Shown: positions 16,798-26,070 of the stretch, in pieces
Layout: every line of letters starts with the position of its first letter
Numbering within the stretch: position 1 is the stretch's first letter
Assembly: GCA_017405445.1 (NCBI GenBank)
Contig: JAFRAK010000029.1
Coordinates: 1-36,599, forward strand
Reading direction: 5' to 3'
Source: Bacilli bacterium
GTDB lineage: Bacteria > Bacillota_I > Bacilli_A > RF39 > UBA660
Length of the DNA: 36,599 nt
Program-made: the position numbers and the translations under genes
The notes under the pieces: model-generated
Seen by the model: the letters and a program-made list of their open reading frames with translations, nothing else
The model's database searches: none
Told to the model about the DNA's origin: nothing

Positions 16798-19700
16798 CTA
16801 CACCTCTTCATCAAATAAGTTTTGTTCAATATTATCTTTTATTGGAATATTTTCTAAATTACTAAAAAATCTCTCTCTATTCTTATTTACAAAAGCTGGT
16901 TTTGTGATTGCTTTATTGTATTCTAATGCTTTTGATAAATCTGTTTCTTTAATCTCTAATAATTCTTGTTTTATTTTATTTAGTAATTTTTCTCCTTTTT
17001 TAGAATTAACTGTTACTAAACTTACTCCTTTATCATCATCAAATTCAGGATTAATTGTATCAATTCCCCAATAATCTCCAAGTGTTAAATCACTACCACT
17101 TGTAAAATTATTAGATGAACAAATATAACAACTTTTTCTTAAATAGATATTACGTAAAAATCCTCTCATATACATTTCTTCATTAAATGGAGTAGTAATT
17201 TCTTTTCCATTTTCAAATGTAATTTTTGTACTGAAAAGTTTCCATCCTTTATCTTTATCTCTAAATAAATAATCTTTTATTTTACTATTATTTTCTTTTT
17301 CTAAATGATTAACATATTCATGAAATACTCTTGTGCTTGGAACACCATGACATACGATATCAATTGTATATAGATTTTCATATTTCTTGTTTAAGAAACT
17401 CTTTAATCCTTTGACTTGACATGGAGTACCTGAGAACAATACTTCTTTTCCATCTTCTAAGTCCTTTTTTACATCTTTTAGTATCGTATTTATATTACTT
17501 TGTAAATACTTACTTCCTTGTAATTTTAAAAGATCATTTTTATTGGTTATTTTAATATGATTTAAATCTAGTTTATCATCAAATGCTGCTCCATAAACGA
17601 CACCTTTTTTGGATAATATTTCATTTGCCAACACTCCAAAAACTCCACCACTACTACTCTTCATTCTCATATTGTTATTTGCTTTTATTGCATAAGCTTT
17701 TATATCCTTTTGACTACAAGATTTATTATTAACTGGGCATATATTTACACACTTTCCGCAACGTATACATTTTTTGTAGTCAATAACAGGTCTTTTGAAA
17801 CCTTCTTTATCATCTAGAAATTTGATACAACCTACTGGACAAATGTTAAGACATGCTCCACATCCAGTACATCCATCATATGGTAAATGTTTTGCTACTT
17901 CTTGTTTTTCCAAATCTTCTATTATTTTTGAATAGTTTTCTATTGGTTTTACATATTCTGGTATTTTCTTAGATAAATGTTTTTTGATCTTATCATAGTT
18001 CTTTTCTATAAATAAGAATGAATTGGTTAAATCATTTTCTGTTTTAAAATCTTGAACACTAGTAACATAATTGTCATATTCTCCAAACAAATCTAATGCC
18101 ATTCCTTTTGATTTAATACTGTAACCTACTGCTAAAGCAGGAACACAACTACTATAAGCTGCAACTATAGAATGGGTTCTAGCTCCAACAAACATTTTAC
18201 ATCTTTTAATATAGCCTTTTAATTCCTCACATGAGTGTTTTCCAATAATAGCTATTCTATTCGTATAAGAGAACTCTTCATATAGTTTTTGTAATGCTTC
18301 CAAGTCATTTGTTTTATCCCAAAACACATGGGGAATTAATGCTATATTGTATTTTGTATCATTTAAGATATGTTTTACTAAATTAACATAATTTTTATAA
18401 ACTATATTATCTTCACTACTATAATCTAATACAAGTGGACTCATGTTGATGCCAATTGTTTCTCCTTCTATAAAATTATCTGGTAGTGGTAATTCTTTAC
18501 TTTCTAATAAGAAGGCTGTATCTGGTATTAGATGGGTGTTCTTGTTAATACCAGCTTTTATTAATGCATCATATGTTAGAGATTCTCTCGCAATAATTAA
18601 GTCATACATGTCTAAGTCTTTTAATAAAAATTTATCATTTAAAATCGAAGGTTCTATACTACAACCTAATAATGCTGTCTTTATTCCTTTTTCATGCATT
18701 AATCGGTTGTATTGAGCTAATAAAGAATTAATATATTCTCCATAACAATAATTATCTCCTCCTATAGAAAAAGCAATAGTATTATGATTTGTATTTTTAA
18801 TGTAATCTGTTATTCCCATATCATCATAATTAAATCTAACATTACCCATATATTCTACTTTTTTATTTCTATCTGTTAATTTGGGTTCAACAATATATTT
18901 AATACTATCATTAATATTATTATTAATATCTTCATTTTTTCTAAAAGTAATTAATGCTTGATTTTCTTTCTTTTTACCTGCACAAGCAGTTATTGTTTTT
19001 AATAGAGCTTCACAACCTTTATTATCACTTCCACTATGAAAATAGTATAGATATTTAACATCTCTATCATAATCATAGTTTAATTGTTTCTTGATATCAG
19101 TAAACTCTGCTTCACTTTTTCCTGTTAATTCTTTTAAATCATTAGAAATACTATCTATCTCACTTCTAATACTTTTAGATTTTGATCCAAAAGTTAATTC
19201 ATTTATTTTTGATTTTAATACTTCTATTTCTCCAGTTTGATAGTTCACAGTATTTTCTAAATCAATTACTTTCTTAACAGTCCTGGAAAAGGGAAATCGT
19301 ATATGTGATTTTAAATATCTTTTTACTTTTCCAGCAATTCTTCTTACTCTTCTAAGTATCCCTTTGATATTATGCTTCATATTATGAAAACCTTCAGGGT
19401 TTTTTAATAATCTTTTATTATATAAATAGTTAATATTCTTTTTTAAGATACAATATCTTCTTTTTATAGGATCAGTTACAAAAGGATGATTATTAATATC
19501 TTCATAAGAAAGGTTTGATAGGACATTATTTATATATTTTTTTAGTTTTATTTTTTCATCTTCATTTAATTCAATATCTGCTAGTTTATCTAAGACATAG
19601 TAATTAAATTCAAGAATAATAAATGTTTGTAAATAGGAAGGAATATTTTCATATTTTTGTTTATAAAAACTAATTAAATCTGGTAATAAAGCAGAAGACA

Positions 19701-20406
19701 TTTGAAATACATTATTCTTATGTTTAATATTTTGAGTAGCTGAAGTACCATTTCCTCTAATTCTATGCCAATATGTCGCATCAGATATCACTCCACAGAA
19801 TGGTTTGTCTCTAAAGATTTTATAAATATATTGACTATCTTCATGAATCTTTATATTTTCATCAAATCGATATTTAAGTGCTTTTTCTCCTCTAATAAAA
19901 GATGCTCCAACTTGACATTGCATAAAGTGTTTTTCTTTTTCCATATCAATTAATTGTGTTTTTTCAAAATATTTTCCATTTACCCATGAACCACTTGAAT
20001 TTTCAAAATTAATTAGATTTATGGCTACTACATCTGTTTTATTACCGTATTCATCAAAGAAGTTTTTTACTTTTTCAAATGCATTTTCTGTAAAGTAATC
20101 ATCACTATCTAAAAAATTAATATATTCTCCTGTTGCCACTTCAAGTCCAGCATTTCTGGCACTACTTACTCCACCATTTTCTTTTTCGATATAGATAATA
20201 TTATTTGGATATAGATTTTTATATTTTTTACAAATATCCCCACTATTATCTGGACTTCCATCATTTACTAGTATTAATTGAATATGATCTTCAAATGATA
20301 ATGATTGATTGATTACACTTACAATAGCTTCCTCTATAAATTTTTCAGTATTATAGATTGCGATAATTACTGAAAAAGTAAATTCCTTATTCATCTTTTT
20401 TTTCAT
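16798..20406 (-). CDS. Three-domain fusion: GT2 - polysaccharide pyruvyl transferase - FrhB-like 4Fe-4S protein
   Basis: 1202 residues. Residues 1 to about 300 are a GT2 domain (SVIIAIYNTEKFI, LVNDGSPDNSG, INFLDSDDYF). About 350-445 is a basic, then coiled-coil-like linker. From about 450 comes a CsaB/PssM-type pyruvyl transferase: YYFHSGSDNKGCEALL, SIGGDNYCYGE, ARESLTYDAL, then MFVGARTHSIVAAYSS and YSIKSKGMALDL. From 846 two ferredoxin motifs (CTGCGACLNICP, CIRCGKCVNICP) lead into the F420-hydrogenase beta-like domain (FSGTPCQVKGL, IVCHGVPS, YLRKSCYIC, LTLGDYWGID). These are usually separate neighbouring genes. Pyruvylation of a surface glycan is likely; the iron-sulfur part is presumably a repurposed flavin oxidoreductase. 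Ribosome site GGGAGGTTT. Confidence 0.92.
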   Translation of the reverse strand: MKKKMNKEFTFSVIIAIYNTEKFIEEAIVSVINQSLSFEDHIQLILVNDGSPDNSGDICKKYKNLYPNNIIYIEKENGGVSSARNAGLEVATGEYINFLDSDDYFTENAFEKVKNFFDEYGNKTDVVAINLINFENSSGSWVNGKYFEKTQLIDMEKEKHFMQCQVGASFIRGEKALKYRFDENIKIHEDSQYIYKIFRDKPFCGVISDATYWHRIRGNGTSATQNIKHKNNVFQMSSALLPDLISFYKQKYENIPSYLQTFIILEFNYYVLDKLADIELNEDEKIKLKKYINNVLSNLSYEDINNHPFVTDPIKRRYCILKKNINYLYNKRLLKNPEGFHNMKHNIKGILRRVRRIAGKVKRYLKSHIRFPFSRTVKKVIDLENTVNYQTGEIEVLKSKINELTFGSKSKSIRSEIDSISNDLKELTGKSEAEFTDIKKQLNYDYDRDVKYLYYFHSGSDNKGCEALLKTITACAGKKKENQALITFRKNEDINNNINDSIKYIVEPKLTDRNKKVEYMGNVRFNYDDMGITDYIKNTNHNTIAFSIGGDNYCYGEYINSLLAQYNRLMHEKGIKTALLGCSIEPSILNDKFLLKDLDMYDLIIARESLTYDALIKAGINKNTHLIPDTAFLLESKELPLPDNFIEGETIGINMSPLVLDYSSEDNIVYKNYVNLVKHILNDTKYNIALIPHVFWDKTNDLEALQKLYEEFSYTNRIAIIGKHSCEELKGYIKRCKMFVGARTHSIVAAYSSCVPALAVGYSIKSKGMALDLFGEYDNYVTSVQDFKTENDLTNSFLFIEKNYDKIKKHLSKKIPEYVKPIENYSKIIEDLEKQEVAKHLPYDGCTGCGACLNICPVGCIKFLDDKEGFKRPVIDYKKCIRCGKCVNICPVNNKSCSQKDIKAYAIKANNNMRMKSSSGGVFGVLANEILSKKGVVYGAAFDDKLDLNHIKITNKNDLLKLQGSKYLQSNINTILKDVKKDLEDGKEVLFSGTPCQVKGLKSFLNKKYENLYTIDIVCHGVPSTRVFHEYVNHLEKENNSKIKDYLFRDKDKGWKLFSTKITFENGKEITTPFNEEMYMRGFLRNIYLRKSCYICSSNNFTSGSDLTLGDYWGIDTINPEFDDDKGVSLVTVNSKKGEKLLNKIKQELLEIKETDLSKALEYNKAITKPAFVNKNRERFFSNLENIPIKDNIEQNLFDEEV

Positions 20407-20431
20407 TATAAAACCTCCCTATTTGATCATA

Positions 20432-22717
20432 TTATTTTGATTTCTTTTTTTTCCTAACAAATATTTTCTTTAATACTTTTCGCATACTGTCATATAGATA
20501 TCTTATATATTTATTTCTACATAATATATTTTTTACTGTTTGTAGTGATACAATAATAAACTTTTTAAATCCAAATATTTTATAGCAATAATATAGTTTT
20601 TTTATTTTTGATATTCCTTTGATTTTATAATATGGATATTTAATTTTAATATTATATAACATATTAAAGTATGCAATTTTGTATTTTTTTTCTGAACAGT
20701 TTAGAAAGATGTATTCAATTATATTATATAGACCAATATTATTTACAATTTCTTGCATTTTCTTCTTTGCTTCATCTCTACCCAATTTATAATAATTTTT
20801 ATCAACTTTAATAAATTTATGACAATCATTATAAATATTGGATACCACTTGATAGATATGATCTTGAGTTTCACCTTCCAATAATTCTTTTAAGTCTTTC
20901 ATTCCATTTGTTAAATATTCGTTTGCTTTTTTTAGTGAATACTCTCTTGCACCTACATAATCATTATGAGAATAATCAGCAATCTCTTCTAAATATTTTT
21001 CCATACTACTGTAGAAATCATATAAACTATGAGACAATCTAATTTTGGTTTCGTCTGATGTTTCTTCTTGCATTTTTATCCATAAGAAATTGTTTTCTTC
21101 AATTACTTTTGGATTAACGTTTGTTACTTGTCCTGCATGAACTCTAGTTGAGTTTGTTACTAATGGAATATGAATAAATTTATATGTTTTCATAAAATTG
21201 AAGAATAATAAATAATCTTGAACACATCTATATTTTGTATCAAATACTCCATGTTCTTCAAATGCTGAAATTGGAATTAATAATGCTGTTCCTGATACTA
21301 ACCCTCTTAACATTGCTAATTCTGGTTTTTTATTTGGTTTATAATCTTCAAAATGAGTTTCACTTGTAACATTCGAATTTTCATCAATAACATCATAATT
21401 GGTATAAGTAATTACTTTTTTATTTAAAAGATTATTGTTTATTAAATAATTCATTTGAGTAGATATTTTATTCTTATAATATCTATCATCATGAGATAGC
21501 CATGAAAAGAAAACACCTTTCATTTTTTTGATACCATAATTAAGTGCTGTAGATACTCCACCATTTTCTTTTACATAATAAATGATTTTATCTCCATACG
21601 ATTTCGCAATTTCGTCTGTTTTTCCATCATCTTTACTACCATCATTTACTACAATAATTTCAAGATTTGGATAGTCTTGGGCCAAAGCACTATCAATTGC
21701 TTCTCTCATATAATTAGATCCGTTATATACTGGGATAATTATAGATACTAATGGATATTTATTTCTAACTTTTTTAAGTTCTAACTCATAAATATTATCT
21801 TTAGAAACAATTTTATTATATTGATCTTTATAATAACTAATATCTTTTTTATTATTGATTCTTGTAGCATATTCTAGTTTTTTTACAATATATTTTTGAT
21901 TAATCATTTTTTCTAGGTAATCATAATTATCTAGATTCATCTTTTTTAGAGTTGTTAAAATGATCTTTTTATATTCATCATACATTTCATATAATTTTCC
22001 TGGTTTTTCATTTTTGTAATTTCTAGATAAAGACTTACTTCTTTCTACAAAATAAATGCCTGGATCTACTATATAATTTGATTTATAATGATAAAACATT
22101 GGTAGTAAGATTTGATAGTTTTGTCCATCTCTTGATTCATAGATATCTCTATTAGGTACTACTTTATCGAATGAAGCTGTTCTTATTCCAACATATGTAA
22201 AATTATAATTTGCTTCTAATAACATGTTATAAAATAAATCTTCATCAAATGGATTAGTATTCCAATCAGAAATCATAGGAAATTCTTTTTCTCCTATATT
22301 ATCAATTTCATCTTCGGGTACCATATATCCATTTCTTTGAATAACATGTATATCTTTACTTTTACTAAAGAGTTTTACATATCTTTCAATATAATCATTA
22401 AAAATCATATCATCTGAATTAATATAGGTAAAATACTCTCCAGTAACTAGTTTTAAACCATCATTAATAGCTGCACCTAAACCTTCATTTTTTTTGTTTT
22501 TTATTATAACTTTAAAACTGGAAGTTTCTTTGAATTCTTCCATTATTTTTTTTGTATTATCTGTACTACCATCATTAATTAAAATGACTTCTAGATTATG
22601 ATAAGTTTGATTATTGATACAATTTAAAAGTCTTCCTAAATATTCTTCTGAATTATAGCAAGGTATTATTATACTAAAAAGAGGTTTTTCTTTTGCATTC
22701 ATATTCTTACGCTCCAT
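20432..22717 (-). CDS. Tandem-domain GT2 glycosyltransferase
   Basis: 761 residues with two complete GT2 domains. The first (about 11-260) shows SIIIPCYNSEEYLG, LINDGSTDNT and YINSDDM; the second (about 318-560) shows SIIIPVYNGSNYM, VVNDGSKDDG and WLSHDDRY. The C-terminal 200 residues are helical and strongly basic at the end (VRKKKKSK), suggesting peripheral membrane binding. Each domain probably adds one sugar to a lipid-linked acceptor on the cytoplasmic side. First gene of the glycan block, 25 bases before the fusion gene, with an extended -10 promoter at 22735-22743. The ATG six codons later (22702) has GGAG upstream and may be the true start. Confidence 0.88.
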   Translation of the reverse strand: MERKNMNAKEKPLFSIIIPCYNSEEYLGRLLNCINNQTYHNLEVILINDGSTDNTKKIMEEFKETSSFKVIIKNKKNEGLGAAINDGLKLVTGEYFTYINSDDMIFNDYIERYVKLFSKSKDIHVIQRNGYMVPEDEIDNIGEKEFPMISDWNTNPFDEDLFYNMLLEANYNFTYVGIRTASFDKVVPNRDIYESRDGQNYQILLPMFYHYKSNYIVDPGIYFVERSKSLSRNYKNEKPGKLYEMYDEYKKIILTTLKKMNLDNYDYLEKMINQKYIVKKLEYATRINNKKDISYYKDQYNKIVSKDNIYELELKKVRNKYPLVSIIIPVYNGSNYMREAIDSALAQDYPNLEIIVVNDGSKDDGKTDEIAKSYGDKIIYYVKENGGVSTALNYGIKKMKGVFFSWLSHDDRYYKNKISTQMNYLINNNLLNKKVITYTNYDVIDENSNVTSETHFEDYKPNKKPELAMLRGLVSGTALLIPISAFEEHGVFDTKYRCVQDYLLFFNFMKTYKFIHIPLVTNSTRVHAGQVTNVNPKVIEENNFLWIKMQEETSDETKIRLSHSLYDFYSSMEKYLEEIADYSHNDYVGAREYSLKKANEYLTNGMKDLKELLEGETQDHIYQVVSNIYNDCHKFIKVDKNYYKLGRDEAKKKMQEIVNNIGLYNIIEYIFLNCSEKKYKIAYFNMLYNIKIKYPYYKIKGISKIKKLYYCYKIFGFKKFIIVSLQTVKNILCRNKYIRYLYDSMRKVLKKIFVRKKKKSK

Positions 22718-22734
22718 TCTTATCTCTCATAATC

Positions 22735-22743
22735 ATTATAACA
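22735..22743 (-). promoter_or_regulatory. Extended -10 promoter of the glycan gene block
   Basis: TGTTATAAT on the minus strand, 18 bases before the first start codon of the tandem GT2 gene. No strong -35. The same nine bases occur before three other genes. Confidence 0.6.
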
Positions 22744-22796
22744 TAGTTGTCTATAAAGATAAAAGCAAAACACGTAATATCCTTAATATTTTTCAT

Positions 22797-22820
22797 AAAA
22801 AAAGAGTGTTTTAAACACTC
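22797..22820 (-). terminator. Terminator downstream of the H1-like gene
   Basis: GAGTGTTT pairs with AAACACTC, followed on the minus strand by seven T. The roughly 110 bases between it and the H1-like stop hold no gene that I can support. Confidence 0.8.
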
Positions 22821-22929
22821 TCTTTGATTATTTAATAATAAATGAACAAAACATTTCTATGATTAGTATTCCTATTATAATGTAAGATTAAATTATTACT
22901 ATATTATCTAATATTTGACATATTTCTTC

Positions 22930-23226
22930 TTATTTTTTCTTTGTAGTTTTCTTCTTTGTAGTAGTTTTCTTTTTTTCAGATTTATTCTTTGTTGTAGTTG
23001 TTTTCTTTTTATCTGTGGTTTTCTTTTTTGTAGTTGATTTTTTAGAAGTTGTTGCATCATCTACTACTTTAATAGCTTGATCAATCATTTTTTTCTTTTC
23101 ATTATCTTTCACTTTTTTCTTTACTTCTTTTAATACTCCTTCAATTGCATCTCCAACTTTTTCTTTTTTCTTTTTGTCTTTCATAATATTGTTTGCTTGT
23201 TTTTTTAGTTCTTTTACAACATCCAT
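22930..23226 (-). CDS. Lys/Thr-rich histone H1-like protein
   Basis: 98 residues. Residues 1-55 are a highly charged amphipathic helical region (KELKKQANNIMKD, VLKEVKKKVKDNEKK); residues 60-98 are a low-complexity tail of KKTT, TTKKK and DKKKTTT units resembling eukaryotic H1 and bacterial Hc1/AlgP-type tails. It probably binds DNA, RNA or another polyanion non-specifically. GGGAGTGA gives a clear ribosome site before the ATG. It lies 48 bases downstream of an XRE regulator in the same direction and before a strong terminator, so the two are probably co-transcribed. A cell-wall polymer-binding role is an alternative. Confidence 0.75.
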   Translation of the reverse strand: MDVVKELKKQANNIMKDKKKKEKVGDAIEGVLKEVKKKVKDNEKKKMIDQAIKVVDDATTSKKSTTKKKTTDKKKTTTTKNKSEKKKTTTKKKTTKKK

Positions 23227-23274
23227 CGAATCACTCCCATCTTATAATTCTTTATACCATTTTTTATATGATCA

Positions 23275-23868
23275 TTATTTATCTTTAACAGGTTTGTATT
23301 CACTTTTATTACAGGTACCACCATTGTTTTCTACATATGCATCAATAATATCTAAAGCCTGATAAACATCACTATAGTTATTTGCCCCAGTAATATTTAT
23401 TAAATATCCATCACCACCTGCTTCTATAATTTCTCCTGTTGTTTCATAATAATTAAATTCATAAGCATATGTTTTGTCATGTAATGTACACTTAATAGAA
23501 ACATTCATTAATCTTCCAGAATTGTGTTTATGTATATTTTTAAAAACAATTCTTAAAGTAATTAAAAGTATGGGTAATAAAATGATAAATACAATCACAA
23601 ATTTCATTAATTTTAATATTATTCCAGCTAATTTTTCTGTATTTGATGTTTTTTCTACTAAAATATTCTTTATATTATTATCTACCAATTCATCTAGGCT
23701 TACATTGAATATTTTTGATAATTCTTTTGCTTGTTTTAAATCTGGAGATGTTTCACCTAATTCCCATTTCGAAATAGTTTGTCTTGCGACTCCTACTTTT
23801 TCAGCTAATTCTTCTTGAGATAGACCTTTCTCTTTTCTTAGATTCATTATCTTTTTCCCAATTTCCAT
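23275..23868 (-). CDS. Membrane-anchored XRE-family transcriptional regulator
   Basis: About 197 residues. The N-terminal 60 residues are a helix-turn-helix: IMNLRKEKGLSQEELAEKV, ARQTISKWELGETSPD. A linker is followed by one long membrane helix (KFVIVFIILLPILLITLRIV) and an external C-terminal domain of about 90 residues containing two Cys (TLHDKTYAYEFNYYETTG and NNGGTCNKSE). Such one-component sensors couple an outside signal to DNA binding. I place the start at ATG 23868 because AGAAGGGA precedes it; an in-frame ATG 30 codons upstream (23958) lacks a good site. Downstream lies the H1-like gene. Confidence 0.85.
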   Translation of the reverse strand: MEIGKKIMNLRKEKGLSQEELAEKVGVARQTISKWELGETSPDLKQAKELSKIFNVSLDELVDNNIKNILVEKTSNTEKLAGIILKLMKFVIVFIILLPILLITLRIVFKNIHKHNSGRLMNVSIKCTLHDKTYAYEFNYYETTGEIIEAGGDGYLINITGANNYSDVYQALDIIDAYVENNGGTCNKSEYKPVKDK

Positions 23869-24014
23869 AATCATCCCTTCTTTCAAATACAATTCTATGA
23901 TATTTGAATTATCTTTTCTACCAATTTTAGCTGGAATATTTGCTCGTTTTATTAACATTTATATTATATCATAGAAAAAAGGAACTTTCGTTTCTAAGTT
24001 CTTACTAATTCTAT

Positions 24015-24554
24015 TTATATTACTTTCTTAATATCTTCTTCCATATCTTCTGGTTTGAATGTAGGAGAATATCTTTCTATTACTTTTCCTTCTCTATCTA
24101 CTAAAAACTTCGTAAAATTCCACTTGATATCACCATCTTTTTTTGTTGTTTTACTTATCTTTTCTACGGCTTTCATTGCCATTTTATTTTTCATTCCATT
24201 AATTTTATCTTCTTTTATTTGTTTTTTTAAGAAAGAATATAAAGGTAATTCATTTTCACCATTTACATCTGCTTTCTTAAATTGATCAAAAGAGGTATCA
24301 TATTTCAAAGCACAAAACTCATGTATTTCTTCATCAGTACCTGGTGCTTGATTACCAAATTGATTGCATGGAATGTCAATTATTTCTAATCCTTTTTCAT
24401 GATATTCTTTGTATAGTTTTTCTAATCCTTCATATTGAGGAGTAAAACCACAACCAGTTGCTGTATTAACTATTATTAATACTTTTCCTTTATATTCTTT
24501 TAAGCTTATTTCTTTTCCTTCTCTATTTACAACAGAGTAATCAAATACTGACAT
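24015..24554 (-). CDS. Thioredoxin-dependent glutathione-peroxidase-family thiol peroxidase
   Basis: 179 residues, the usual GPx length plus a short insertion. The catalytic tetrad is visible: peroxidatic Cys 35 in NTATGCGFT, Gln 69 in NQFGNQAPG, Trp 145 and Asn 146 in KWNFTKFL. Cys 81 (EFCALKYDTSF) matches the resolving Cys of yeast Gpx3-type enzymes, so the reductant is likely thioredoxin rather than glutathione. The active-site codon is Cys (TGT), not selenocysteine. It removes organic and hydrogen peroxides in the cytoplasm. It starts 11 bases after the CDF gene with a strong AAAGGAGGT site, so the two form an operon. Confidence 0.93.
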   Translation of the reverse strand: MSVFDYSVVNREGKEISLKEYKGKVLIIVNTATGCGFTPQYEGLEKLYKEYHEKGLEIIDIPCNQFGNQAPGTDEEIHEFCALKYDTSFDQFKKADVNGENELPLYSFLKKQIKEDKINGMKNKMAMKAVEKISKTTKKDGDIKWNFTKFLVDREGKVIERYSPTFKPEDMEEDIKKVI

Positions 24555-24565
24555 ATATACCTCCT

Positions 24566-25678
24566 TTAATCACTTACATCAATATCTAAAGTTATATTAA
24601 TCTTATAATCTTTATATTTCTTTTTAATTTCATCATATATTTCTTTATATAAGTCTTCTTTATCTTTTATTTTAAAATCAATAATAATATCAAAACTCAA
24701 ACTTTTATCTTCTTCATCTAAATAAAAGCCATGCATTTGTAATATACCTTTATGAGAAAAGACTATTTTAGTGATTTCTCTTTTGGCTTCAACAATATTT
24801 TTATCCTTACTATTTACCGAGTAAACTCCGATTGTATGTAATATTACTCCATATTTTTCTTGAATTATTTTTGTTATTCTTCTAGATATCTTATCAATAT
24901 CTGCAACAGATAATGTATCAGCTACCTCTATATGAACAGATCCTAAATACTTATCTGGTCCGTAGTCATTTAATATTAAATCATATGCTCCTTGAATATC
25001 TTTTTCTTTTGTAATATCTTTTTTTATTGATTTTGCTAAACTGCTTTCAACTCTTACTCCGAGGACATTATCGACTGATTCTTTAATTAACTCAAGACCA
25101 GCTTTAATGATAAAGATAGATAATAACACACCAACATATGCTTCCAAACTAATATTTGAGATCATATAAATAATTGCAGATACTAAAACTGAAATAGATA
25201 GTAATGCATCGTTTAGAGCATCTGATCCACTCGCAACCAAAGAATCAGAATTTACTTCTTTTCCTTTTTTCTTAACATATAATCCTAGAATTAATTTCAC
25301 TAATATACCTGAAATTAATATTACTAATGTTAATGTAGAATAGTCTGGAATATCAGGATGAATAACTTTCTTTATAGATTCTACTAAAGCTGTAATTCCA
25401 GCATATAAAACAATTCCAGATACGATAAAAGAGGTCATATATTCGATTCTTCCATAGCCATATGGATGGTTTTTATCAGGTGCTTTCCCTGCTAGTTTAG
25501 TACCAACAATCGTTATAATGCTTGATAAAGCATCACTTAGATTATTAACTGCATCTGATATAATTGCAATTGAATTGGATAATACTCCAACAAATGCTTT
25601 GAATCCAGCAAGTACAATATTTGATATGATACTTATTATGCTTGTTTTAATTACTTCTTTTTCACGTTTATCTATCAT
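24566..25678 (-). CDS. Cation diffusion facilitator (CDF) metal efflux protein
   Basis: 370 residues. Six membrane helices in the first 215 residues carry the CDF signatures: ISDAVNNLSDALSS in helix 2, the cytosolic HPYGYGRIEY loop, and SGSDALNDALLS in helix 5, with Asp pairs forming the transport site. The C-terminal 150 residues are a cytoplasmic ferredoxin-like dimerisation domain with VHIEVADTLSV and an extra C-terminal segment beyond the typical 290-300 residue length. Such proteins export Zn, Fe, Mn or Cd in exchange for protons. Pairing with a peroxidase in one operon suggests Fe or Mn export linked to oxidative stress (inference). GAGGTGTC is the ribosome site. Confidence 0.92.
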   Translation of the reverse strand: MIDKREKEVIKTSIISIISNIVLAGFKAFVGVLSNSIAIISDAVNNLSDALSSIITIVGTKLAGKAPDKNHPYGYGRIEYMTSFIVSGIVLYAGITALVESIKKVIHPDIPDYSTLTLVILISGILVKLILGLYVKKKGKEVNSDSLVASGSDALNDALLSISVLVSAIIYMISNISLEAYVGVLLSIFIIKAGLELIKESVDNVLGVRVESSLAKSIKKDITKEKDIQGAYDLILNDYGPDKYLGSVHIEVADTLSVADIDKISRRITKIIQEKYGVILHTIGVYSVNSKDKNIVEAKREITKIVFSHKGILQMHGFYLDEEDKSLSFDIIIDFKIKDKEDLYKEIYDEIKKKYKDYKINITLDIDVSD

Positions 25679-25718
25679 TCTGACACCTCATTTTACTTTA
25701 TTATTCTTTTTCTCATTT

Positions 25719-26048
25719 TTAATTGATTGTTTCTTTCGTTATTATATTTCTTATGTACCAATCAAATTTATTATGAAACATATTATATTTACCTTTTTCT
25801 TGAGCATACTCAAATGCTTCTGTTAAATCTATTATTTTTCCATTTGATTTTTTTATTAGTCTGTTTCTTTTTATAGTACTTAATGTGATTTTGATATATT
25901 TATCTTCATCTATTAGTTTATGATTTCCTTTTTTTATTATTATGTTATCTTGATCTTCAAATATAACTTGATATCCATCATTTCTATAGTTTTTTATTAA
26001 TTGTTCTTTTATATTATTTTCTAAATTATGTAGCAAAATATAATTCAA
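25719..26048 (-). CDS. Small hypothetical protein
   Basis: About 109 residues, cytoplasmic and charged, with no membrane helix and no recognisable motif; two repeated-looking stretches (GNHKLIDEDKYIKI and NGKIIDLTEAFEYAQEKGKY) suggest an alpha/beta fold. I prefer TTG (26048) as start because AAAGGTGA lies 5 bases before it; the GTG three codons upstream is part of that Shine-Dalgarno. It begins 22 bases after the stop of the gene at 26071-26505 and is probably co-transcribed with it. Confidence 0.6.
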   Translation of the reverse strand: MNYILLHNLENNIKEQLIKNYRNDGYQVIFEDQDNIIIKKGNHKLIDEDKYIKITLSTIKRNRLIKKSNGKIIDLTEAFEYAQEKGKYNMFHNKFDWYIRNIITKETIN

Positions 26049-26070
26049 ATTAATCACCTTTCATATACTA

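Noticed and set aside
16797-16829. Upstream start for the DUF6056-like gene, giving a 32-base overlap with the fusion gene
   Set aside because: The ATG at 16796 has an ideal AGAGGTG site; the upstream one has none.
22840-22929. Eight-codon leader peptide (MFCSFIIK) followed by a terminator
   Set aside because: No good ribosome site and no regulated gene immediately follows; the terminator fits the H1-like gene.
24447-24455. Selenocysteine in the GPx active site
   Set aside because: The codon is a normal Cys codon, and the resolving Cys pattern fits a thiol enzyme.
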